In this document: positions 12,530-22,784 of the stretch, piece by piece
Numbering within the stretch: the first letter of the stretch is position 1
Layout of the letters: every line of letters starts with the position of its first letter
NCBI GenBank assembly: GCA_002245135.1
Contig: NGBS01000583.1
Coordinates: forward strand, 124,001 to 188,000
Direction: 5' to 3'
DNA length: 64,000 bases
DNA from: Proteromonas lacertae
Taxonomy: Eukaryota; Sar; Bigyra; Opalinata; Proteromonadidae
Notes under the pieces: model-generated
The model's input: the letters and a program-made list of their open reading frames with translations, nothing else
What the model was told of the DNA's origin: nothing
Database searches by the model: none
Translations under genes and position numbers: made by a program

Positions 12530-14050
12530 TTATCTTAAATTAATTGATAAATAGTCTTCTCTTCCGTTTTGCATATCTTTTATATGAATCTTCATCAATC
12601 CACTTTTATCAATTTCAGAAAAACATTCAACAACATATTTCATAGCTTTATTTGGTGTTTGTAAATAGAATGGTTTACTTTTCAACAATTGAACATATTT
12701 ATCATCAGGTCTTGTTCCTTCACCTTCATATATTGAGAAATCAATAAACTCTTGATTATCAGTATCATTGGCAAATTGAGTTGGCTTTGTTGTATGTGGA
12801 ATTTTAGTAAATCTTTTCACTAAAGGATATAAGTTATTTCCTCTTACTTCTGTTGATAATGTATGAGTTATTACATCTTCTACTGTAAATCTAAATGATT
12901 CTTCATTTGCTACAATTGTTGCACCTTGAGCAACTACTTCTTCCACATTAATATCTTTACATATTTTATCTTTAAATCTATTCTCTAATGTTGTTTCTAT
13001 TTTCTTTATTCTACTTGATCCACCAACTAATACAATATTATCAATATCATCATCTTTCATTCCACTTATTTCTAATACATGATCAACTAAATCAAATGTT
13101 CTTTGATATAAATTATTACATAATTTATCAACTAATGCTCTTGTAATATCAATAGTTGTTTCCTCATCTGGCATTTCTACACATATTTCATCATAGGAAG
13201 TTAAATTCTTTTTTGATTTTTCACATTCATTTTTTACTTTTTGTCTATCAAAATCAGAAGGTTTTACACCACTTTGTTCACATCTTCTTTTATATTCTGA
13301 TAAACAATAATCCACTAATTTCTGATCTACATCTTCACCTCCTAAATGAGAATCACCATCTGTTGCTAATACTCTTACAAGTTTATTAACATAATTCAAT
13401 TCAATAATTGAAACATCAAAAGTACCACCTCCAAAATCATATATTAAGAATTTTTCTTTATCTTTTCTATTAAATGGTCCATTAATGATTCTTTGGTGTG
13501 CATAAGCAATTGCTGCTGCTGTTGGTTCATTTATAATTTGAATAACTTTCAAATTGGCTTTTTCTGCTGCTTCTTTTGTTTTTTGCCTTTGGTTGTGATT
13601 GAAATAGGCTGGCACTGTAATAACAACTTCTGTTATTTTATTAGGGTCTTGACCTAGTAATGTATCTGCACTAAATTTAATTAGTTTTAATATTTCAGAA
13701 GAAATATCAATCGCAGTTAATCTTACATTCTTCTTACTATAAACTAACTCAACCTCTGGAACTCCATTATTATCAACTATTTTGAATGGCCAATGATTTA
13801 TATCCTCCCTTAAATATGCATCACTCATATTTCTTCCAATAAATCGCTTTGAATTGAAAATTACATTTTTATTTTTATTTTTTGCAGCACTTCCAATCAT
13901 TTTTTCATCTGTATTAGGATTATAATAAACAAAAGAAGGAATAGTTTTATTACCTTCATTATAAGCAACAGCCTCTATAATTTTTCCTTTATAGACACAA
14001 CAACATGAATAAGTAGTGCCTAAATCGATTCCTATCTTTCCAGAATTCAT
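12530..14050 (-). CDS. HSP70-family chaperone without lid (copy 1, most divergent)
   Basis: Single exon, 506 residues. The actin-like ATPase domain is complete: [12 protein letters not shown] (phosphate 1), [11 protein letters not shown] (connect), [12 protein letters not shown] (phosphate 2) and [10 protein letters not shown] (adenosine). The beta-sandwich substrate domain follows, and the protein ends right after it (last residues SINLR). The alpha-helical lid and the EEVD tail of cytosolic HSP70 (about 640 residues) are absent. The usual PLSLG segment after the linker reads THTLSTEV. No signal peptide or mitochondrial presequence is seen, so the cytosol is likely. It is the last of four same-strand tandem copies. 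Its sequence has drifted most from the others, and two activation-type motifs (GAA/TTC inverted units) lie just upstream. Confidence 0.9.
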   Translation of the reverse strand: MNSGKIGIDLGTTYSCCCVYKGKIIEAVAYNEGNKTIPSFVYYNPNTDEKMIGSAAKNKNKNVIFNSKRFIGRNMSDAYLREDINHWPFKIVDNNGVPEVELVYSKKNVRLTAIDISSEILKLIKFSADTLLGQDPNKITEVVITVPAYFNHNQRQKTKEAAEKANLKVIQIINEPTAAAIAYAHQRIINGPFNRKDKEKFLIYDFGGGTFDVSIIELNYVNKLVRVLATDGDSHLGGEDVDQKLVDYCLSEYKRRCEQSGVKPSDFDRQKVKNECEKSKKNLTSYDEICVEMPDEETTIDITRALVDKLCNNLYQRTFDLVDHVLEISGMKDDDIDNIVLVGGSSRIKKIETTLENRFKDKICKDINVEEVVAQGATIVANEESFRFTVEDVITHTLSTEVRGNNLYPLVKRFTKIPHTTKPTQFANDTDNQEFIDFSIYEGEGTRPDDKYVQLLKSKPFYLQTPNKAMKYVVECFSEIDKSGLMKIHIKDMQNGREDYLSINLR

Positions 14051-14072
14051 TTTTTAGATTTTGGATTTTTTA

Positions 14073-14083
14073 CGAAAAGTTTC
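14073..14083 (-). promoter_or_regulatory. Heat-shock-element-like GAA/TTC pair upstream of HSP70 copy 1
   Basis: The minus strand reads GAAACTTTTCG about 25 bp before the ATG, inside a block (GTGTTTGAAA...TTTCGT) also conserved before copy 3. It resembles two opposed nGAAn units with off-standard spacing. HSF binding is inference. Confidence 0.35.
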
Positions 14084-14166
14084 AAACACCAACGATTTAA
14101 AAATAAAATTAACAATGAATGAAGTATAATAAAATAATAAAATAATTATTCTACTGATATTATTGT

Positions 14167-15747
14167 TTATTTAAGTTCAATTTTAAGGTATTCTTTTTTA
14201 CCAGTTTGTCGATCTTTCACTTCTATTGTTAAAACACCATTTTCATCTACTTGGTACAATGTATCGATTATATATGAAGCAGCTTCTGCATTTTTTTTAG
14301 GAATCATAAATGGTTTACTATCTAATCGTTTAATTCCTGAATCAGAAGGATATTTACCTTCACCTTCAAATACACTGATGTCTATATGATCAGCTCCATA
14401 TTCAGCATTAGCAAAACTCAGTGTTTCTTTACTTTCAAACGGGATTTTTGTATTCTTCTTAATAAGAGGATATAATACAGTTTTACCTTCTTCTTCTACA
14501 TCAGTAGACAAAGTGTGACTAATAATATCTTGTATTTCAAAATGCATATCTTCTAAATTAGCATATAAACATGCACCATAAGCTACAACTTCATCAGGAT
14601 TAATATTTTTACACACTTTGGTATTAGTTTTAAATCTTTCGTTTAACAACTGTTGTACTTTGGGTATTCTACTAGATCCACCAACTAATACTAATAAATC
14701 AATATCTTCATCTTTCAAATTGGCACTTTTAACTGCAGAATCAACTATTGCCATTGTGTTATTAAATAAGGATTTATTAATATCATTAAAGTTAGCTACT
14801 GTTAATGTTGTATCAATTCCTTCATCTTCTAATGTTTCACATTCAACTGTAGCTTCTGTAATACCTTCAGCACTTAATAAACATTTAGTTGATTCACAAT
14901 TTTTCTTCAACTTGAATTGCTGTTTAGGATTCATTTCATGACCTGTTTCTGTTTGATATTTATCAAGGAAGTATTCCACTAATTTTTGATCGATATCTTC
15001 ACCGCCTAAATGAGAATCACCACCTGTAGCAATGACTGTTATTACACGAGTTTTGAAATTGATTCTAATTATTGAGACATCAAATGTTCCTCCACCAAAA
15101 TCATATATTAATAATGTCTCTTCATCTTTACCTTTTGCTTTGCCTTTGTTCACTTCTTCTATTCGTTGATATGCATAGGCAATTGCAGCTGCTGTTGGTT
15201 CATTAATTATTTTTATTACTTTCAAATTCGCATTCTTCGCAGCTTCTATTGTATTTTGTCTTTGTTGATTGTTGAAATAAGCTGGAACTGTTACTACTGC
15301 TTCAGTAGGTAAATTACTATCTTGACCATAGTATTGATCAGCTCTTTCTTTTATTTTCTTCAATACATCAGCGGATATATCATTGGCTGATTTTTGGATT
15401 GTCTTTTTATTGAATGCTAACTCCACCAGTGGTTCACCATTCTTACCTTCAACTACTGTAAATGGCCAATGCTTCATATCATTCTTTAGTTTTGGATCAT
15501 TGAACTTTCTTCCTATAAAACGTTTTGAGTCATAAGCAGAATGACCAATTGATTTAGGATTTATTTTAGCTGCAGTACCAACCACAATCTCATCTTTATC
15601 AGGATTGTAATATACATAAGAAGGAATTGTTTTGCCTCCTTCATTGTATGGAACTAAATCCACCTTTTTATTTTTAAATATTCCACAGCAGGAATAGGTG
15701 GTACCTAAATCTATTCCAATCTTACCAGGATTAACTCTTTCTGTCAT
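14167..15747 (-). CDS. HSP70-family chaperone without lid (copy 2)
   Basis: Single exon; I chose the ATG at 15747 (MTERVNPGKIG) rather than an in-frame ATG 39 bp upstream, because the other copies start within a few residues of NPGKIG. This gives 526 residues. ATPase motifs are all present: [38 protein letters not shown] and [12 protein letters not shown]. The substrate domain ends in TGKKEYLKIELK with no lid and no EEVD. Residues EEVNKGKAKGKDEE in the ATPase domain form a charged insertion shared only with copy 3. Bases 15005-15314 are almost identical to 16837-17146 in copy 3, a gene-conversion tract. A GGCTTGATC motif sits about 35 bp upstream. Confidence 0.92.
   Translation of the reverse strand: MTERVNPGKIGIDLGTTYSCCGIFKNKKVDLVPYNEGGKTIPSYVYYNPDKDEIVVGTAAKINPKSIGHSAYDSKRFIGRKFNDPKLKNDMKHWPFTVVEGKNGEPLVELAFNKKTIQKSANDISADVLKKIKERADQYYGQDSNLPTEAVVTVPAYFNNQQRQNTIEAAKNANLKVIKIINEPTAAAIAYAYQRIEEVNKGKAKGKDEETLLIYDFGGGTFDVSIIRINFKTRVITVIATGGDSHLGGEDIDQKLVEYFLDKYQTETGHEMNPKQQFKLKKNCESTKCLLSAEGITEATVECETLEDEGIDTTLTVANFNDINKSLFNNTMAIVDSAVKSANLKDEDIDLLVLVGGSSRIPKVQQLLNERFKTNTKVCKNINPDEVVAYGACLYANLEDMHFEIQDIISHTLSTDVEEEGKTVLYPLIKKNTKIPFESKETLSFANAEYGADHIDISVFEGEGKYPSDSGIKRLDSKPFMIPKKNAEAASYIIDTLYQVDENGVLTIEVKDRQTGKKEYLKIELK
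15005..15314 (-). repeat. Gene-conversion tract shared with HSP70 copy 3
   Basis: This 310-bp stretch matches 16837-17146 at the same length with one difference that I could find (TTCGCA versus TTTGCA), while flanking coding sequence is clearly diverged. It covers the connect-1 and phosphate-2 motifs of the ATPase domain. Confidence 0.85.
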
Positions 15748-15780
15748 TTTAACTACTATTAATAGTGTAAAGTTGATGAT

Positions 15781-15790
15781 GATCAAGCCT
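15781..15790 (-). promoter_or_regulatory. AGGCTTGATC motif upstream of HSP70 copy 2
   Basis: The minus strand reads GTTTGAAGGCTTGATC, matching the recurrent GTTTGA/GGCTTGAT pair. It is about 34 bp before the chosen ATG, which argues for a site at or near the transcription start. Confidence 0.35.
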
Positions 15791-15923
15791 TCAAACTTTT
15801 TTTTATTTCTTTTTTTAAAAAGAGAAGAAATACATTAGATATAAGGGAAGTTGGTTATTATAATTTTATACTTATTATATATACAAATCATCTAATGAAA
15901 TATAATGATTATATTACCACAAC

Positions 15924-17567
15924 TTATTTAAGTTCGATTTTGAGGGTTTGATTATCACCAGTTTGTTTATCTTTCACTTCTATTGTTAATACACCATTTT
16001 CATCTACTTTATATTTTGTTTCTATCACATAAGAAGCAGCTTTAACACCAGATCTTGGAATTTTGAATGGAACACTTTTCAATTCTTTTATAGCTTTATC
16101 AGAAGGATATTCACCTTCTCCTTCATATACACTTATGTCTATATGATCAGCTCCATCTTCTGCATTTGCAAAGCATATAGATTTTTCACTTTCATAAGGT
16201 AGTTGAGTATTTTTCTTAATAAGAGGATATAATACAGTTTTATCTCCTTTTTCTACATCAGTTGAGATTGTGTGAGTAATAACATCTTGTACTTTCTCAA
16301 TTATTTTATATGATTTTTCTTTATCATCAACTAAATTAGCAAATAAACAAGCACCATTAGCTACAACTTCATCAGGATTTATGTCTTTACATAGAACTGT
16401 AGTTGGAGGAAATTTATTCCTTAACAACTCTTGAACTTTTGGTATTCTACTAGATCCACCAACTAATACTAAAAAATCAATATCCTTAGTTGACAATCCA
16501 GCATCAGCTAACACATCATCAACCATCTTCATTGTACTTGAATATATTTTCTTAATATTTCTATTACTAATCTCTTCGTCATTGTAAAGTTTTAAATCAT
16601 TGTTCGCTTGTTCCAATTCATTTATACTATCAAATTGAACTTTGCTAACTGTTGAATCTATGTCTTCATCTTCTAATGGCTCCCATTCAACTATTGCTTC
16701 TCCATTTCCATCAGAACTTAATAAACACTTTGTATCTTCACATTTCTTCTTTAATTTAAACATCTTATCTGGTTTTACTGTTTTTTTATATCTTTTTAAG
16801 ATTAAATCAACTAATCTTTGATCAATATCTTCTCCACCTAAATGAGAATCACCACCTGTAGCAATGACTGTTATTACACGAGTTTTGAAATTGATTCTAA
16901 TTATTGAGACATCAAATGTTCCTCCACCAAAATCATATATTAATAATGTCTCTTCATCTTTACCTTTTGCTTTGCCTTTGTTCACTTCTTCTATTCGTTG
17001 ATATGCATAGGCAATTGCAGCTGCTGTTGGTTCATTAATTATTTTTATTACTTTCAAATTCGCATTCTTTGCAGCTTCTATTGTATTTTGTCTTTGTTGA
17101 TTGTTGAAATAAGCTGGAACTGTTACTACTGCTTCAGTAGGTAAATCAGGATTTTGACCTATAAAAGTATCAGCAGTAAATTTGATTTTCTTTAATATCT
17201 CAGTCGAAATATCATTGGCTGTTAAGTGTATGACTTTTTCATTGTGTTCTAATTCAACAATTGGTTCATTATTTTCACCTTTTATTACCTTAAATGGCCA
17301 ATGTTTTATATCTTCTTGAATTTCAGGATCATCGAATTCTCTACCAATAAATCTCTTTGAATCAAATACATCATGACCAATTGCTTTTGGATTGTTTTTA
17401 GCAGCATTTCCTATAGTTATTTCTGGTGTTTTAGGATTATAGAAAACATGAGAGGGAATAGTCTTTGTACCTTCATTATATGGTATTAATTCGACTGTAC
17501 CATTTTTAAATACTCCACAACATGAATAAGTAGTACCTAAATCTATCCCAATCTTTCCAGGATTCAT
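15924..17567 (-). CDS. HSP70-family chaperone without lid (copy 3, longest)
   Basis: Single exon, 547 residues, beginning [17 protein letters not shown]. All ATPase motifs are intact. The subdomain IIB region carries an insertion (NELEQANNDLKLYNDEE) absent from the other copies, which explains the extra length. The protein ends TGDNQTLKIELK after the beta substrate domain, again without lid helices or EEVD. The central ATPase region is nearly identical to copy 2, while the C-terminal 150 residues are nearly identical to copy 4 ([17 protein letters not shown] in both), so this gene is a mosaic of its two neighbours. A lidless HSP70 should release substrate quickly and may work with its own J-proteins; that is inference from the fold. 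Confidence 0.92.
   Translation of the reverse strand: MNPGKIGIDLGTTYSCCGVFKNGTVELIPYNEGTKTIPSHVFYNPKTPEITIGNAAKNNPKAIGHDVFDSKRFIGREFDDPEIQEDIKHWPFKVIKGENNEPIVELEHNEKVIHLTANDISTEILKKIKFTADTFIGQNPDLPTEAVVTVPAYFNNQQRQNTIEAAKNANLKVIKIINEPTAAAIAYAYQRIEEVNKGKAKGKDEETLLIYDFGGGTFDVSIIRINFKTRVITVIATGGDSHLGGEDIDQRLVDLILKRYKKTVKPDKMFKLKKKCEDTKCLLSSDGNGEAIVEWEPLEDEDIDSTVSKVQFDSINELEQANNDLKLYNDEEISNRNIKKIYSSTMKMVDDVLADAGLSTKDIDFLVLVGGSSRIPKVQELLRNKFPPTTVLCKDINPDEVVANGACLFANLVDDKEKSYKIIEKVQDVITHTISTDVEKGDKTVLYPLIKKNTQLPYESEKSICFANAEDGADHIDISVYEGEGEYPSDKAIKELKSVPFKIPRSGVKAASYVIETKYKVDENGVLTIEVKDKQTGDNQTLKIELK
16837..17146 (-). repeat. Gene-conversion tract shared with HSP70 copy 2
   Basis: Partner of 15005-15314: same length, one visible difference, sharp loss of identity at both ends. 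Confidence 0.85.
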
Positions 17568-17589
17568 TTCTAAAATTTTGGAATTTTAA

Positions 17590-17600
17590 CGAAATTTTTC
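17590..17600 (-). promoter_or_regulatory. Heat-shock-element-like GAA/TTC pair upstream of HSP70 copy 3
   Basis: The minus strand reads GAAAAATTTCG, within a block aligned to the copy 1 upstream region (GGTGTTTGAAA then TTTCGT), about 25 bp before the ATG. Conservation between two otherwise diverged upstream regions suggests function. Confidence 0.4.
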
Positions 17601-17680
17601 AAACACCAAAATATTGAAAAACAAAAATATGAATGGTTGAATGAAAATAATTTAATAATAATAACTAATTCAATTATTGT

Positions 17681-19240
17681 TTATTTAAGTTCGATTTTGA
17701 GAGTTTCAGTTTTACCAGTTTGTTTATCTTTCACTTCTATTGTTAATACACCATTTTCATCTACTTTATATTTTGTTTCTATCACATAAGAAGCAGCTTT
17801 AACACCAGATTTTGGAATTTTGAATGGAACACTTTTCAATTCTTTTATACCTTTATCAGAAGGATATTCACCTTCTCCTTCAAATACACTTATATCTATA
17901 TGATCAGCTCCATCTTCTGCATTTGCAAAACAAAGTGGTTCTTTACTTTCATAAGGTAGTTGAGTATTTTTCTTAATAAGAGGATATAATACAGTTTTAC
18001 CACCTTTTTCTACATCTGTTGAGATAGTATGTGATATAATATCTTGTACTTCAAAATGCATATTATCTAAATTAGCATATAAACAAGCTCCATAAGCAAC
18101 TACTTCATCAGGATTTATGTCTTTACATAGAACTGTAGTTTTAGGGAATTTATTCCTTAACAACTCTTGTACTTTTGGTATTCTACTAGATCCACCAACT
18201 AATACCAAATAATTAATACTTTCTTTTGACAAACCAGTATCAGCTAATACTTTATCAACTATAACCATAGTTTTATCAAATACTTCTCTATTAATTTTAT
18301 TAAAATCTGGTTTTGTTAATGTTGTATCAACTCCAGCATCTTCTAAAGGCTCCCAATCTACAACAGCTTCTTCATTTCCTTCTGCACTTAATAAGCATTT
18401 TGTTGATTCACAGGTTTTCTTTAATTTGAATTGTTTCTTTACATTTACATCTTTACCACATTTGCTTTTGTATAGTTCAAGGTAGTGATTAACTAAATTC
18501 TGATCAATATCTTCTCCACCTAAATGAGAATCACCATCTGTGGCTAATACTGTGATTTTCTTTGAATCAAAGTTAATTGTTATTATTGAGACATCAAATG
18601 TTCCTCCACCAAAATCATATATCAATAAAGTATCAGTTCCAGATCCTTTACCACCTTGTTGAATACGTTGATATGCATAAGCAATTGCAGCTGCTGTTGG
18701 TTCGTTGATTATTTTTATTACTTTTAATCCAGCTTTTTCACCAGCTTCTATTGTATTTTGTCTTTGTTGATTGTTGAAATAAGCTGGAACTGTTATAACT
18801 GCTTCTGTTTTACTTTTTAAATTTTGCCCATAATATGAATCTGCAGCTTCTTTAATCTTTTTCAATATCTCAGTTGAAATATCATTGGCTGTTAATTCAA
18901 CTACTCTTTTGTTATACTTTACTTTAACAATTGGTTCTCCTTGTGGACCTCTTACTACTTCAAACGGCCAATGATCTTTATCATTCTGAATTTCAGGATC
19001 ATCGTATTTTTTACCAATAAATCTCTTTGAATCATAAACTGTTTGACCAACAGATTTAATGTTGTTCTTTGCAGCATTTCCAACAGCTATCTCATCTGTA
19101 TCAGGATTATAATAAACATGAGAAGCTATTGTCTTTGTTCCCTCATTATATGGTACTAGTTCGACTCTACCACTTTTAAATACACCACAGCAACAAAAAG
19201 TAGTACCTAAATCTATTCCTATCTTTCCAGGATTTAACAT
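17681..19240 (-). CDS. HSP70-family chaperone without lid (copy 4, upstream-most)
   Basis: Single exon, 519 residues, beginning [18 protein letters not shown]. The ATPase domain is complete ([39 protein letters not shown]). A Gly-rich loop [10 protein letters not shown] replaces the charged EEVNKGKAKGKDEE of copies 2 and 3. It stops at [12 protein letters not shown], with no lid and no EEVD. The four genes are same-strand with about 110-180 bp between them, so each probably has its own promoter rather than sharing a transcript. No organelle targeting is visible. Confidence 0.92.
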   Translation of the reverse strand: MLNPGKIGIDLGTTFCCCGVFKSGRVELVPYNEGTKTIASHVYYNPDTDEIAVGNAAKNNIKSVGQTVYDSKRFIGKKYDDPEIQNDKDHWPFEVVRGPQGEPIVKVKYNKRVVELTANDISTEILKKIKEAADSYYGQNLKSKTEAVITVPAYFNNQQRQNTIEAGEKAGLKVIKIINEPTAAAIAYAYQRIQQGGKGSGTDTLLIYDFGGGTFDVSIITINFDSKKITVLATDGDSHLGGEDIDQNLVNHYLELYKSKCGKDVNVKKQFKLKKTCESTKCLLSAEGNEEAVVDWEPLEDAGVDTTLTKPDFNKINREVFDKTMVIVDKVLADTGLSKESINYLVLVGGSSRIPKVQELLRNKFPKTTVLCKDINPDEVVAYGACLYANLDNMHFEVQDIISHTISTDVEKGGKTVLYPLIKKNTQLPYESKEPLCFANAEDGADHIDISVFEGEGEYPSDKGIKELKSVPFKIPKSGVKAASYVIETKYKVDENGVLTIEVKDKQTGKTETLKIELK

Positions 19241-19248
19241 TTCTAAAA

Positions 19249-19265
19249 TTCAAACGAAATTTCAA
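19249..19265 (-). promoter_or_regulatory. Heat-shock-element-like GAA/TTC array upstream of HSP70 copy 4
   Basis: The minus strand reads TTGAAATTTCGTTTGAA, with units GAA-n2-TTC-n4-GAA. The first pair has canonical nGAAnnTTCn spacing, the third is off by two. It lies about 10-25 bp before the ATG. Confidence 0.45.
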
Positions 19266-19417
19266 GTCAAACCCTCAATCTTTATTTATATTAACACTAG
19301 AGGTTATGATATATTTAAAAAATATTTATGTAGGTAAATTCAAATTTGAAAGAATTATGATAATATCAAGTCTACATGAGAAGAAAAATGGATTTGAATA
19401 TTTAAAAGAAAAAGCTT

Positions 19418-19425
19418 GGCTTGAT
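19418..19425 (+). promoter_or_regulatory. GGCTTGAT motif upstream of the Sfi1-like gene
   Basis: It lies about 98 bp before the ATG and is flanked as GCTTGGCTTGATAAATC. It matches the recurrent motif. Confidence 0.3.
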
Positions 19426-19522
19426 AAATCACAGTTTGTTTTTGTTTTTTTAAAAATAAGCATATCGATTGAAAGACATTTAAGTCAAATATATGTATTC
19501 CGGATACCAGAGTTCATATAAA

Positions 19523-22248
19523 ATGAGAACTCCAAATCCTAGAGAGCTTGATCCAAATTATATTGTTCCTGCTGCAGATGTTCAAGTAGACTTTTATTAT
19601 AATATTATTTAGGGATTAAAGAACCAAGTGTTGCAATTGAGAAGAGATTTAGAGACAAGAATATCAGCTGAGGAAAGATTAAAGGTATGATTACTAATGA
19701 GTTATATTAAATACTAGGATATTAATGAGCAATTGCGTAGGAGATTAGAAGAGTATCAAAGACAAAATGAAGAGAATTATCAGATATCTGAAGCTAATAG
19801 GATTGAGCTTGAACAAGAATTAGAAGAGTTATCTCTCCAAGAAAAGTATTCATTTGCAACTGTTTATATTTGTCAATAGTGATTTAAGAGCAGAAGTAAT
19901 GAAATTACAGCAAGAAAGAAAAGAATACGATGAAAAACTTGCAAAAATGAGCAATCAGAAAGAAGCAGCTGGAGATTATGAAAGTCAACTATCATCATTT
20001 ATAGAAAAGAACAAACAATTAGAAAATGAGTTGAAAGATACACAAGAGAAGATTAATAAATTATCTGAACAGTACAACCATGCAGTAGAAAAGTCTCAAG
20101 AATATGAAGAAATATTAGGAAGAATATATATCCCAGAAGAATTAGAAGAAAAAGTAGAAACATTTTATAATAACAAAATCAAATCCAAATACTTCAATCT
20201 CTTATTTAACCAAGTAAATAAACAGAAATATATGAAATTAATCCAACAAAGAAATAGACAAATGAGAAATATGGAGTTACTAAGGAGAGTATTTTCAAAA
20301 TGGCAAATATATCATCAACATAAAGTAATAGATAAAACAGCTCAGTTATATCATCAGAAACTACTTGAAAAGAGAATAAAACAACAATATTATGAAAAAT
20401 GGAGAAAGGCATATTATGCTAGAAATCTAACAATTGATGAAGAAAGAATATTGACTGGAAAGGCTTATTACTATTTCCTATCAATTGTATTTAAACATTG
20501 GAAAAGGATATATAATAATAATAAAATCATTCAAACAAATGCACCAAAGTTTTTATTGAAGAGATATTTGTGTATGTGGAGAGTGAATTTTGATAGAAGA
20601 TGTGATATGATTATAAAATACAATACTGCTGTTAATCATTATAAAACAACTAATCTAATGAAGTATAGATATTTATATTATTATTATATGAAATAGAGGA
20701 ATGAATAGATTAATACCATTTCTACAGAGAGCAAGAATAATGAAAGAACAGAATCAAAGAAGTTATTTATTTTGGAAGAATAATCAACAATTAAAGACAA
20801 TTAATCATTTATATATGAAAGTAAAGTATCATAAGTTATATAGATCATTAAAGAAAGTATTATATATTACTTATATATTTATTTATTTAGATAAATTATC
20901 ATATTCGTTTATCATTTATATTTTCCAATTGGAAAAAAGCAATAGAAATACAAAAGGAGAATATGAAACATAAAATGGAAATGGATAATAAATGTGATAA
21001 ATATATTAAACATAAATTCTTTATAATTTGGTTATCTCATATCTCAGCATCACAGAAGAATGATGAAATAAGGAAAAAGAGAGAAATTGAATTACTTCGC
21101 CATATAATGAGTAAATGGCATAATATTGCTAAATATAGAAAGAGATTAGAATACTTTGGTGTATATATATATATTATGTATTTATTATATTATAATAGAA
21201 ATTAATACAAAGAAATGATTTCAAACACAATAGCAAATTGATTGGAACAGTATTTTATGCATGGTATGAGAGATGTAAAAGAGAAAAAAGAAATAGAAAT
21301 ATCTCTGATAACCTAATGAAAATACATTATAAGAAAATGTTGAATAGATATTATCGTAAATGGTGTAGATATATAATAGTAGAATTAATGAAAAAGCAAA
21401 AACAGAAGGAAGTTCAATTACAACAAGTCACACAGAATTCCTCAGCTTTAGAAGAAGAAAACATGAAATTAGTCACTTATCTTCAAGAATTAACCAGAGA
21501 AGCAGCAGAAATGAGAGGAATTATTGAAAAGAATAAAGAATTAAAAGAAGAAACTGAATTAGGAGCAAAAAGAGCTATTGAATGTGTTCAAGACTTGTCT
21601 AAACGAATTGAAAGAACTGAATTACTAATGGAAGAAGAAAGAATCAATAATTCAAAATTACATGAAAAATTACATAAATTAAGAAATGAAAAGGCAAATA
21701 GTGAAACAGAATCGTTATTCTTATCATCTCATATAAATGAATTAAACAGACAATTAGAAGATGCTGTACAATATCATAATTCATTAGAAAATCAAAAAAC
21801 TGAAGTTGAAAAACAATTAGATGAATTAAGAAAGACAAATGAACAACAATTGAAAGAAACTTTACAAACAAGTTTACAGTATAGAGATTTATTACAGCAA
21901 CATCAAGAAGCAATAATGAGATTGGAAAAAGAGAAAGATAATGTATTGAATCAAAATAAAGACTATCAAAAGAAATTAGAGATTACAAAAACTGAATTAG
22001 AAAAGGAAATATTATCGAAAACAACTGAATTGAGAACAACACAAGCAAAACAATCATTATTAAAAGAAAGAGAAGCTAAACAGTTTGGTGTATTAACAAA
22101 TCTACAGAATGAATTAAGTAGACAAAACTCTATTATAAGTGAGTTGAAATATGAAATATCTTTAAGAGATAATAATGATATAGAACACTTTGAAAGAATT
22201 CAAACAATTGAGAATAATCTAATGAAAAATATTGAATATAATAATAAT

Positions 22249-22291
<43 letters not shown>

Positions 22292-22387
22292 CTGATGTAT
22301 ATGATGAAGAACAGCCAAATGTTTTACCTCCTTCATCATCTGTTTATCAATCGATTGATTCATCAATGCCACCACCACCACCACCTC

Positions 22388-22425
<38 letters not shown>

Positions 22426-22683
22426 CCATTACCTCAACAACAAAATGTAAATGATTCAATACAACAACAAACACCAATCAATGTAACACCTTTCATTAAT
22501 AGCGATAATAAGTCGAGAAATAATTATATTACTCCAATAACACCCAAATTTGATCCATCCACTGTGAAACCACTTACAAGACCTAAGAGAATGAATCAAC
22601 AGAGTAATAATAATCTTTATAATGAAATCGAAATGATGCAAGCCAAGATTATGAAGAGGTTGAATACACCATTACCAAAATAA
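19523..22683 (+). CDS. Coiled-coil protein with Sfi1-like tryptophan repeats
   Basis: Seven exons with introns at 19586-19612, 19685-19717, 19846-19879, 20663-20696, 20857-20890 and 21161-21198 (27-38 nt) give 986 residues in frame. An N-terminal coiled coil (residues 20-170) is followed by about ten basic helical repeats spaced 30-35 residues with a late Trp: FSKWQIYH, YYEKWRKAY, VFKHWKRIY, YLCMWRVNF, YLFWKNNQ, FSNWKKAI, FFIIWLSHI, IMSKWHNI, FYAWYERC, YYRKWCRY. This pattern matches Sfi1 centrin-binding repeats. A second coiled coil follows (residues 530-820), then poly-Asn and poly-Gln. A centrin-linked centrosome or basal-body protein is the best inference. It is shorter and more coiled than yeast Sfi1, so orthology is not claimed. 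Confidence 0.75.
22239..22290 (+). repeat. AAT microsatellite encoding poly-Asn
   Basis: A nearly pure AAT repeat inside the last exon of the Sfi1-like gene. Length polymorphism is expected and would not shift the frame. Confidence 0.8.
22387..22426 (+). repeat. CAA microsatellite encoding poly-Gln
   Basis: A pure CAA run in the same exon, preceded by a poly-Pro stretch. Confidence 0.8.
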
Positions 22684-22784
22684 AATGTTAAAGATTTTAT
22701 GAAATATCAATTCATTTTTTTGATAGTTTTGAATTAGGGAAAAAAAAGAAAATATAGGTTTGAGGTTTGATCCATTTTTTTTAA

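Noticed and set aside
15005-19200. Repeated HSP70 segments as a mobile or satellite repeat
   Set aside because: The repetition is confined to homologous coding positions of tandem paralogues, with no terminal repeats or target duplications.
19306-19521. 71-residue open frame before the Sfi1-like gene
   Set aside because: It lies in the promoter region, shows no family features, and overlaps the motif at 19418.
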